Shown one piece after another: positions 24,501 to 34,801 of a DNA stretch of 64,000 nt (position 1 is its first letter; every line of letters starts with the position of its first letter). Source of the stretch: Climacium dendroides (lineage: Eukaryota > Streptophyta > Bryopsida > Hypnales > Climaciaceae); assembly GCA_950106755.1 (NCBI GenBank), contig OX467083.1:47134555-47198554 (forward strand), in the 5' to 3' direction. A model generated the notes under the pieces. It was not told the origin of the DNA and ran no database searches. It was given only the letters and a program-made list of their open reading frames with translations. The translations under genes and the position numbers were made by a program.

Positions 24501-27500
24501 AAGCATTGGCCATAGCAAAATATCTCAACAGTAAACAACTTTCATCTAGGGCATTGTTTGGCAGCACTTGAGAGCTTCAGAACGAAAGTAAAACCAGATG
24601 ACAAATGATTCTTCGATGAAACAACCTTTCATTAACCCGCAATGACGAATTTGAGCTAGATAAACGTACCATGTCAAAAAGAGACCGCCAGCTCATGCCA
24701 TCGGGGAGATATTTGTCAAAAGCGTATTGCATCATCTTGTTGGTATAGAGATAGTCCGAATTTGTGATGAGCAATAGTCTCTTACCAGCCTAAAAAAACA
24801 CATTTCACAGAAACCAACATCTTCAACGATTCATGCAACTGACGTGGTTCAAATCTAACGGAAATGCCCTCAAAGCAAGATGGAGCACGAACCTCCTTCT
24901 GATCTAAGAGAGCCAATGGGAGCTCAGGGTCGGGCTCAATAAATAACTCTGGGTTGTTGATAATCTCTGCCTGCAGCAATAGAAACAAGAGTGTTATTAA
25001 AACAAACTTCCCTCGTCAAAAAAAGGACCTCTAAATCCCCGAGTCACCACGAAAATTCCTTGCCGAGCCTCATCTACCGGCACATCTATGTCCCTGACAG
25101 CTTGATGAGTGGTAATTATAGACCGCACAAACTAAACCTTCCATCAAGTATTACAGAGAAAACACATAAGGCCATCATCACAGAGTTCAATCATACTTTC
25201 AATTGACCTTCGACATGAGCCTTGAAAAGCGACTTTGACACCACCTGTGGAAAGGGACAAAATTAGTAAAACTGCAGAGGGAATCGTATCTGCAAACGAG
25301 TTTTACAAAACGAAAACACCCAAAACCGTTTCTGTACCCATTCCTGGGAAGTAGACTTTCATTGAAAGTGTCCCCCAAAGTGCCATTAAATCATTCCCTT
25401 ACTTAATTGTGATGGGTTGGCTATTAATTCTTTACATTTTGGTTTTATGACCAAGCTATGTGCCAGTTTCAAAGGCCTAGGGAGCTTCCACTTTGAAAAT
25501 TCATAGTAATTACATGTCTTATCCAAAAATTCTATTTTTTTTTAAATTCATGATTTTCAATTGCTAATACCACAAAGATGTGTTTTTTCTTAAAAATTGT
25601 GCCTCCAACTATGCCGAATTGCTTATATTGACGGTTTGGGGTGTTTTCACCTTATGCCAAATACATGCAGGATTAGATATCACATATGGTTTACAAGACT
25701 TAATTGCGACGCACTGGATGACATGTCAGACTAAGATAATTCCAGCAGAAGTGCAGCGTGTGAAGGTACCGCATACAAGCCTTTGTAATCCAATGGGCCA
25801 ATTTCGGGAGGTAAAGAGCCCTCATCAAGTCTCTCGACCATCTGCAATCAATACACACAGCTGTTACGATTTAAAATCATAAACTACCCGTGAGATACCA
25901 GAATTGACTTTGACACATGAGCAGAGCCATGAAAGAGGACTTTGCACAAAAGATATGTAGTTACTAGCAAGGATAGATATTTGAAGACTATTATCAAGCA
26001 TCCAGGGGTAGAATTTTAACATTATTAATTAAAGATGAGGGTGGGCTGCCAGGAGAGAGATGAGGAAGGAAAGAAGGACCACATAGGAGAAAGAGAAAGA
26101 GATGCTACAAGGAATCTTACGACAGGCAGAGAGGTCACTTGCATCCAAGAGTGGCTCCTGCATACCTATATATTCCTAGTCAACTCTTTGTTAATTACTA
26201 GTGTAGGACGTAGGATTCGTAAGTGCCTTATTGCCTGACATTGAATCTCAACCTCTGAGATAATTGTAATGCCAAAAACAAGTGATAAAGCGTTCACCTG
26301 CATGAACATTACTGATTCGGATATGGAAAATAAAGTATTCAGAAATTCCCAACGACCCTCAATTCGCAAGTCCACTAGTTCACGACCATAGAGTTCACTG
26401 CAACCAATTGAAGATCCCGTGCTTAGTTAGAATGAATCGTTCAAATATAACTATTTGCAAAGACCCTGGGCCCCCAAATCCTCTCATCTTCATTGTGAAC
26501 TGCTACAGCACTCAGAAAGAACCCTGCAGCCGAAATTCGCAGTCTCTTTTAACCTGTGTTATTCTCTAAACTAGCTCGTCAATTGCAGTCCACATTCTTA
26601 TCATTAGCACATAATTAACTCATGGATTGAAGCTTCTGATGTGCAGATTCTCAACATTGACTAAATCGTTCATGAATGATACCAAACAACCGTAAGACAA
26701 ACACCTGATTTCTCGATTTGACAGCATCTTGGTCCCATGCATTGCTCGCTTTATGTAGCCAAAGCGATCAGCCTTCACTAGATTTCCCATTTGCTTATCA
26801 AGCACCAATCCTCGAATGACCTGCGACAAGATCCGAATGTCATTATGTCATTGAGTCACTGTGTCTACAAGACATACACTGACTGATTGGAACATGCGAT
26901 ACTTACTCTATAACGAGAAATTCATAGTACGACCAGGAGCAAACCTAGCCTTTCGTAGCCTTGCGCACAATGAAGATTAAGATAACCCCGTAAAATAAGC
27001 TGAATTAAGAACATAAAGTCATTCCACCAACAGATGCCGATATGACGTATTCTAGGGGTATGGAACGCATGCCCACCATCTAATCCCAACACATACCAGC
27101 TCTGGGTCGAACTTGAGGCCATCAACGGGGTACCCCATCGAACGAAGGTTGTTCATTCCATACTCATAAGCCCTTCCTTCCCAAGCCTGTAGGTTGGTCA
27201 TTCATTCATCAGGTATAAATACACACCACAAACAGACGAGAGAGGTGAGCCAAACAAGAATTTAAAGAAATGTTATAACCAGATATGATGGAGTTCCACA
27301 CGAGGAGTTACTTACATGGACATTATAGTGAATGAGAGTGTAATCCATATCGTAACCAATAGTAGTGATAGACCGTAAGCTTAGTGTGCGGCTGCAGAAT
27401 ATACCCCTAGAAGCAACACCATGAGGAAAGCGTCTCTGCAGTATCACATAAAACATTCGCCAAACGTGATTATCCAAAGATTCGAACAACTCTTGCACTA

Positions 27501-29045
27501 CAAGGTGAAGACATGAAGTTGGACCTACAAAATCGGCGTAATTTACTCTACCAAGAATCACTTAGCACTCCAACACAACCAGATTCTGAGACATCTTTCA
27601 AACAGTCAGAGGCACCATTAATACTCTACTCTGTATTATAACCGGATCAACTAGAATAATTACCGGAATCTTTAAATCATCAAGCAAAGCCTCCGCTTCC
27701 TTAGCTTCTGCTTTTGCAATTTCCTCTAGAGATTCATCCAATGATGCAGCAACTTCTTGTAAGTGAGAATCGCCGTACTCAAAAGCTTCAGGCCTTACGT
27801 TCATGTCCCCTTTCGTGCTCTCCCCCAAATAGTCGATGTCAAACTTGCTGTCCTTGGAGCTCTCGATTACTCGGAACATATCAGCAGCAGGAATCACTTG
27901 ATCCCCTTCATTTTCTGGTAACATAGTATTCCATTTATTCCAGGCAGCCAAATCATCTCCGTGAGAGGGTCCGTTTCCTGTAATTATACAGGCCCTCTAC
28001 GTTACAAAATAAGAATATGTTCTTGGAAGAAATTTCATCGGCTTTCGGAATAGATCACATTTTCATCCATTACTACCGAAGATGATATTTGTTTAAAAGT
28101 GCACTCTTTGTAAGTTTCAACATTTCCACAAATCTAGCAGCAGCAAAAATAAGTTTGGAGAGTGTTCATCCACAATTATGTACAAAGGCACTGCAATCGC
28201 CACACAAGTTCCAAGTGTTCGCGAACAGAAAAGTACACTTATGTAGACGCTCTCAAACCCTAATGCAGCTAGACACCTCCCAAAGCCGGAGTGAAGGATA
28301 CCAATTGATCTACAAACCAGTGTTTTTCGGCAGTTGAATGGAGTTCTTACAGGAAAAATTCAGCAAGAGATTTCATCAAGGCTTTCTCAAGGTTGCTCTA
28401 ACGACAGTCACGGTAGCACCAAAAAAAAAGAAAAAAATTAACAGATTGTAACACCAGTTATATCCAGAGAATTGCTTTACCGAAGAATGAAGAGTCAGGA
28501 GATTCGCGATCGGGGCCTTTGCTGCCGTCCCCATAAACTCCGCAGACACTAACCATGCTTTGGCAACTTCTTCCCACCAGACATCCACGTCGAGCACTAA
28601 GCATGAAGTGGTGGAAACCCTGACCACGGCCGACGCCAAAACCATTCCACACCAGCGAGGAATTCTCTATGCCGCGGGGATGGGTCCATGTAATATACGA
28701 CTTCGGCAAAACTGAGGACTGCGTAATGAACGACTGTGCTTCATTCGCTTTCCCCCGCGAAAAACAGGGTCCGGGCCCCTTGTACAGAAACCGAGCCATG
28801 GCTGAGCTTGCCAAACGCTCCATCTGCGTCTTGGATAACTGTACACCTTTCAATTGTAAGTTATGCAAGGCATGGTTAGCTTGTAATCCTCTCGTGCAGC
28901 GCATCTCTCGTGCAAATCTCCCAATGCAAAATCGCGTCGCTGTCCTACTAAGCTCGAATTGACTGGTCGCATTCCCAGTCTTGAGCAACGACGTCCAAAA
29001 CCGGTCCCTCACATTTGTGATGAGAACCGGCGCATGAAAATGCAT
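21586..29045 (-). CDS. HAD-superfamily 5'-nucleotidase domain protein (subfamily IG, NT5DC/cytosolic purine 5'-nucleotidase-like)
   Basis: Seventeen minus-strand exons with GT-AG introns keep frame for 812 residues: 29045-28481, 27977-27664, 27435-27316, 27186-27097, 26820-26705, 26397-26298, 25841-25770, 25244-25197, 24970-24893, 24789-24670, 24371-24266, 24023-23860, 23568-23434, 23159-23029, 22725-22663, 22320-22242, 21723-21586. HAD motif I is [12 protein letters not shown] (Asp322 and Asp324), motif [14 protein letters not shown] (about 509-518), and motif [12 protein letters not shown] (Asp604 and Asp609), so the phosphatase site is complete. Relatives dephosphorylate purine nucleoside monophosphates; the substrate here is unknown. 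Residues 1-190 are basic and Ser/Arg-rich with no domain, possibly a transit peptide. Met83 (28799, context CAGCCATGG) is a better start than Met1 (weak context), giving 730 residues. Plant homologues are nearer 550-650. Confidence 0.9.
25345..25575 (+). repeat. Dispersed repeat family B inside an intron of the 5'-nucleotidase gene
   Basis: This lies in the intron between the exons at 25770-25841 and 25197-25244. It matches 42410-42645 in the same orientation and 30790-30990 inverted. Shared words include ATTATGACCAAGCTATGTG, CATGTCTTATCCAA and ATTTTCAATTG. It enlarges the intron to 525 bases without touching its splice sites. I see no coding capacity, so it looks like a decayed non-autonomous element. 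Confidence 0.7.
27978..28480 (-). other. First intron of the 5'-nucleotidase gene, with a telo-box
   Basis: This 503-base intron separates the basic N-terminal exon from the rest of the protein. It contains one AAACCCTAA motif at about 28256-28264, the same element seen upstream of SWA2 and SURF6. Whether an intronic single copy has any role cannot be told from sequence. Confidence 0.45.
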
Positions 29046-29960
29046 CGAATGAGCATAGCGAAGAGGTTTCCCTCCTCTAAACTCCCCTCGGGTTCCCTAC
29101 GCCGATTGCACTACCACTTCCCAAAATGAACACCCTCCCTCACGCCTCGATCCTCCAAAACCATGCCTACCGTACCTACCCTGCCATGCAGAAGATTCTC
29201 ACAAAAGTCCTCTTCCTAAATCCTCTTCCTAAATCTCCAACGCTCCTGAAATTCAACCAAAAAATAACAACTCAAAAACCAATGCAAACCTCCACAAAAA
29301 CAACAACACAACAAAACTCCTGAAAATTAAAGTCGCTCCAATGGCGTCTCTTACAACAACTACACACCCGGAAAGAAACGCCACGAACTTCGGAAATAGA
29401 ATAGCGTCGGCTCAGGGGAGGGGGAAACAGGACACCTCAATCGCAGCACTGCAGGGAATGCAATTCTCCGTAGTTAACGCACTTACGGATGGCAATACGA
29501 ATGCATGCGAGCTTCTGCGAGGAAGTTACCAAGCACAGCAGCAAGTGATCGGCGCAGAGAGCGGGGTTTTGCGAGCTTCCGGTGGGATGTGTGGCCGAGA
29601 CGATTAACTGACGGAGGCACGGCGGCGGGATGCTGCTGCCTCAGTCAGAGCGGCTTTAGCAGCGTGGAAATAGCATCTTCTCGGGCGAGCGACTGACGGG
29701 GGGAAGCTATTGGCGATGGTGATGAGTGGCTTTCGCGGATTTCGGAGATTCGCTTGCTCCTGGTCTTGATCGTTGGGTGTCTGCGACCAACACAGAAAAC
29801 ACGCGCGCAAACACACAAACAGGCAGAGAGAGAAAACCAGAAAAGTAAGAGGGAGGGAAAGAGATAGAGAGAGAGGGGGGGACGGGTCCCGCCCTCCCGG
29901 CCCGGGTACGGTTGGATCACATCTGGTGCCAAACTCTTCCCCAAAACTTTCACCTGTAAA
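29046..29960 (-). promoter_or_regulatory. GC-rich leader/promoter of the 5'-nucleotidase gene
   Basis: GC content is high from the first exon up to about 29930, then falls abruptly. A purine-rich stretch at about 29815-29880 (GAGAGAGAAAACC, GATAGAGAGAGAGGGGGG) reads as a CT-rich pyrimidine patch on the transcribed strand, which is common around plant transcription starts. Transcription of the minus-strand gene may begin near 29.8 kb, giving a long leader. Open frames on either strand here (for example 29341-29607 and 29645-29953) lack recognisable domains and may be chance frames. Confidence 0.45.
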
Positions 29961-30404
29961 AGTGAGGGTACATGTAAAAGTGAGTGTGCCCCTATTTGTA
30001 CTTCTTGACTACGCTATGCAAAGGTCACACTCTTCAAAAAGTAAGTACTTTTTGAAAAAACGTGACACGTGTCATCTTGTGAATGGTCCAAGGTGATACA
30101 AATTCCTAAGAATCTAATGTAGAAACTCAATTTCAGCACTCAAGTTTCGAATCAAACCTTCATGTACAGCAATGTGCAATATGGCATTGCCAATCAAAAT
30201 AAGGTAAAGATAATTCTCTATTTTTTTAACTCATAAAAACTTTCAAATTCATTGTCTTTTTTGCCACGAGTCAGAATGCCACAAAGTAACGATTGTGTAC
30301 CCCTCCTCATTCAGAAGGCTTTCCAACAATACCAAGAATGCAACCAAGGGACTCGCAGTCTTGGAGATCTCAACGTAACAAACAAATAAAAGTAAACAAA
30401 CAAC

Positions 30405-30770
30405 CTAACTTAAGGTATGGATGTTTAGTATCCTTAATGTAGGGTGTTCTAAAAGTGTCCCTACTCTAAAAACACACACTAATACAAGTGTACATTTTGC
30501 TTTCTTCAATGTACCAATAGTGTGCATTTCAGAAGGTGGTTGCTTTTTGCAACTATTATGTTTCAACTTCAAAAATTTGTAACTTATTCTATAAAGGTTC
30601 AAAAAACATGAAATGACTAGAATTTGATGCCAATTTCATTTTTCTTCCTACAAAATTTACTAAAAATTGTTTCTAAAAGTTTAGCTTCCCCCCAAATGCA
30701 ATTAGCTCTTAAAAGGTCATTTTTAAGAGCAAACTACTTTATCCATAACTGTCAAAATAAGCAATTTAAT
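30405..30770 (+). repeat. Dispersed repeat family C, copy 2
   Basis: This shares GTTTCAACTTCAAAAAT, GCCAATTTCATTTTTCTTCCT and TTTTAAGAGCAAAC-type words with 52370-52615 and, inverted, with 19629-19935. The sequence is non-coding. Confidence 0.65.
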
Positions 30771-30789
30771 ATACTTGGACACACCTTTT

Positions 30790-30990
30790 CAAGATTTTTT
30801 TTTTGTAGTATTAACAATTGAAAATCATAAATTTTCATTTTAAAAAAGAATTTTTGGATAAGACATATAATTACCAATTTCAAAGTGGTAGCTCTATAGG
30901 CTATTAAAACCACCATAGCCTATATATAAAACTAAAATCTAGAGAATTAGTAGTCAATCAATTGCAATCAAGTATCACAACACTTTAACC
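30790..30990 (-). repeat. Dispersed repeat family B, inverted copy
   Basis: Reverse complement of the family at 25345-25575 and 42410-42645. Diagnostic words are CAATTGAAAATCATAAATT, TTGGATAAGACAT and CAAAGTGGTAGCTC. It abuts a family C copy. Confidence 0.6.
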
Positions 30991-30999
30991 CTAGATCAT

Positions 31000-33640
31000 C
31001 CAAGTAGACAATTTCTATCTGCTAGAGATTAAAAAAAGCTTAGTGCCTTCTGAGATCAGGGTGGGTGGGTGGAATGAGATATGGATATATTTGATGGCAT
31101 CATGGAGGACATTAATTATGTAAATGCACATTAGGACATGTACTTGGTGGGGTTTACAACCTCGCACAAATTCTGCAGGCAAATAAAAGACATAGTTTGG
31201 ATAAGTGTTTCAAAAACGACCGAGAAGAGCTAGTACTTGGCCATTGGGCTTTGGATCCCTATGCCATGGTGGGACAACACCGTGGGGGTTTAGTTGAGAT
31301 TGCTCAGGATCACTAGCAAGAGAGACTGGCGGGTTAATCTAGTTCACTAAGAGGGTTTTAATATTGGACATTACGCACAGATTAGCTATTGTGGAGGGAG
31401 GACACAATTGTATATTAAGAAGATAGTATGACGGAGGAGGGCGAGTAGGAGGATGCATCATTTTTGCAATTGTTTGAGCAAAGTAGCCTCAAAGATTTGG
31501 CAAGTGGGGGCTTTCATGCGAGTCTCCCCTTCCACTTTCGATCTTCATGTAATGACAAGTTGGAGTACTAATGGAGTTCAATGAAGGTGATGACAACATT
31601 GTGGGCAGGGTGGGCTACAAAGGAGGAGGTGTTCCAAGTGCAGGATAAATTGTTCCACTAGGCATTGGAGAAAGGGGCGACTAAGGGCGCCATGCAAAAA
31701 ATAGTGAATTGCATACAGGAAGATTTCCTTCTTTTATTGCCCCAACCATACTGTCACCATAAGTGGAATAGTAATCCGGAGCCAAGGAATTGGCAGTACT
31801 TGTATTGCCGTCAAATTGGAAGGTTGCTTGATTAGGAGATCCTTATAGAATTCCGGAGTTCTTGAATTTGTTCTTGCAAACAAAATAGTGACCAACTGAA
31901 CTAGATGATGAAGTGCGAGGCTAGGGCTAAAGTGGCTATAGATTTCCAAGCCAATCTGTCACAGTAATAAAGACAAATTCATAGAGCATTACTAGTAGTG
32001 CAAAGGAAGGGGTTGAGGTCTCGGAGAAGCAATGTCGTCCAGACAAAGGAGACCAATTTTTCAATTGGAGCTTCTACTTCAAGAGGCTTTGATGATGCAA
32101 TTATCGAATTGACAAGGGGAGGTTGTAGCAGGAGTATACAACATGCTAGAAGGAGGTTGGGCAGTCAATGCAAGGGAAGTAGGAGTAATATTGGGGACAA
32201 ATTGGTGTCCACAAGGTTGAATTGCAAAAATGGTGGGGTAGGTGATGTTGGAGGAGGGAACGAGCTATAAGAAGCAATAATAGGAGATGAGAATTAGTTG
32301 AGTGACTTGTAGAGCATGGAAGTCAAAGAAGACAACATGCGGGTAGGATGCATGATGATATGCAATCTGGCCAAATTAGGGTTCCTCCTCGAAGCAAACG
32401 AGTGGATAATCAAAGGAAGCCCCAAGGATAGATACCACCTCCAATTTGTTGCAAGTAGTACATCACTACGAGTGTTGAGATTGACAATCCTACGTTACAA
32501 AGTAGAATTGGGGCAACAATATTCTAGATCGCCATCACATTCTTCCATCTTTGGAGTTGGACATATGGCTAATCGTCTAAGGCATGCATATTTGGAACCA
32601 ACAGTCTAATGTTCACGCATTCACCACAACGCATGACTGAATTGTTGCCACTGGACCCATTGCGATCTTTAATGCTATATCGCAAGGCAGTTGCTTTGGG
32701 AGGTGTGGTGAACTTGTAGGTAGCCTTCGACAATGTGGCAAGAATGGGACAATGTGTGCATTCTGTTACTAATCTGGTGGCTTCCTATTCACCACCACAA
32801 ACTTGTAGATTGGAATAGAGCCGACTTGCATTTGCAACTTCCACATCGAACTATAGTATTACTCTCAATGACCAAGATGGAGGGAGGTGGAACTAGCAGT
32901 AAGAGTGATGGAAAAGGTAGTGTTGGACATTTCCAAAACCAAGGCAGCATATTATGAAGCTCGCGTGTGACAGATAGTCTATCTACCGAAGGGAGCGTTG
33001 ACAACTTCGTCATACTACCCTGACAAGGTGGTACTCCATTCTCACATCATTGACATTGATGGGTGGACAATGGATTCGCATGGGCACCGGACTTTGCAAA
33101 CTTCGTAGATAACAACTCCTCTGATGACAATAATTCTAACTAGTTGTTGCTTGACAAAGAAGATATAGCAGACATAGTAGACAATATGTTCAATGTTGAT
33201 GAATATCAAGAATACACATTTATAGATTCCATCCAAAGCACTACAGTGGAACGAATTCACTATTTGTATAGAGATTCTGAGTAGAACAACACACAACCAA
33301 TGTTGGTTAGCAATAAATTTGGTTTTACAAGGCTGTTTTCTAGCCCCACTCAGTGCTTCACCCGGAACAAGCTCATTGCCTTCTCGTTCTTTGACCATTG
33401 GTTTGATGACTTGACGATGGACTCTCGGATGAATTGCATCATGTCTCAAACCAATGTATACACTTTGCAGATGGCTACCAACATTGCCGATCCAAAGTGA
33501 AGGGGCAAACCACTAGGATTGAATAGTGGAAGCCAATCCAAAGTGAAGGGACAAACCACTAGGATTGAATAGTGAAAGCCAATCCAAAGTGAAGGGGTAA
33601 ACCACTAGGATTGAATAGTAGAAGCCAGTGGACTCCTACA
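31000..33640. other. Degenerate block with broken open frames, origin unknown
   Basis: Base composition is richer than the neighbouring spacer. Broken reading frames run through it on the plus strand (for example around 31998-32270, 32316-32609 and 33300-33500) and one on the minus strand at 33042-33449. Stops and apparent frameshifts break every frame. I recognise no transposase, reverse transcriptase or host domain. The composition suggests a formerly coding region, perhaps a decayed transposon, but no assignment is possible by eye. Confidence 0.35.
33489..33627. repeat. 46-bp tandem repeat, three copies
   Basis: Three consecutive copies of a unit containing TCCAAAGTGAAGG, AAACCACTAGGATTGAATAG and AGCCA occur with period 46 and only a few substitutions, at the end of the degenerate block. 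Confidence 0.9.
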
Positions 33641-34620
33641 AATAGTGTAGAGATTTGTGCTTTCTTGAGTGTGACAATTCTCATGGGATTGAAGATGTCA
33701 CCTTCCATTAGACTATTGGTGGGAGGACGTCTTTTGGCACTGTAATGTAATGTATTTTCATGAACTCGGTTTGAGTTGCTACTACATTGCATTCACTTTG
33801 TTGCTAACACCTCAACTTGCAAGAGTAAGTCAAACTTTGGATACAAGTTATTCAAGATTCGTTGGTTACTTTAACATTTTGTAGCAGACTCCCAGATTGT
33901 ATACAATTCAAAGAAGTGGCTAACTTGCAATGAAATAATGGTCGCTTACCGAGACTTTGTCTATTGATGCCTATGGTATGGTTGTTTGAATAAAAACATT
34001 TCAAAGTTGTACTCAATTTTGTCAGTCATTATAAAATGTCAATTGTTTATTCCAACATTCAAACTGTTGGAATCAATGACTTTAAGAGTTTGAGTTATTA
34101 ACAATCTAATGGTACTCATCAATATTTATGTCCTTCCACTTTACAATACAAAGACAAATATTACAATTGCCTTATCTTTATGGAATTAGAATTTAATAGT
34201 GTGCAAATTATTTTAGTAAAAAAGTCTTAGGGTGAAACATTCTTATAGGTGACTATAAACTTGTTGTTCTCAAAAACCTTACCAACCCCTTTTTGGGGCA
34301 CCATGGAGCTAAATTGCACCATGACAAAAAAAAATCAGCACTTTAAACCAAATAACAAACAAAAAAATAAATTTTCTTCTGCCAAAATTGTTCCATTTGT
34401 TTGTTAGATATGGATGACATTGCCAATTTTGGATGAAAAATGTGCAATGTAAAAAGTGTTTCAATCCAAATGATGGATGAATGTAGAAATTCAGTAGTTC
34501 GACAAATATTGAGCGATCGCCATCTTGGCACTTTCTGAAAAAGTGAAAAAAAAGAAGTGAAAAAAAGTGGCTGATCCAAACTGCTGGAGAGCTAAGTTAT
34601 TCAACTTCCTGGCTTCTTTT
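33641..34620. other. AT-rich spacer upstream of SURF6
   Basis: No gene, RNA or clear repeat is visible. Confidence 0.5.
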
Positions 34621-34801
34621 CACCAAATTTATTATTAGGGTTTGGTTTCCAACCCCTAATGCGGCCAAAGCCCGCTTCGTCGTCACTCCTACAATCGCGG
34701 TTTTGCAGTTTTGTTGTCGATTCAGGTGCCTAAGGGTTTAGGGTTTAAGGAGCGCCCTGGCTTCTTGTGTGCGGCGGTATTGAGAGTTGATCCACCGCTT
34801 C
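34621..34801 (+). promoter_or_regulatory. SURF6 promoter/leader with telo-boxes
   Basis: TAGGGTTT occurs at 34636-34643 and TTTAGGGTTT at 34737-34746, within 170 bases of the start codon. The arrangement resembles the SWA2 promoter. A 24-residue upstream open frame runs 34659-34733 and ends before the second telo-box. It would matter only if transcription begins upstream of it. Confidence 0.6.

Noticed and set aside
29341..29953. Open frames on both strands in the GC-rich leader
   Set aside because: They overlap each other, show no domain, and lie in high-GC promoter DNA where long chance frames are expected.
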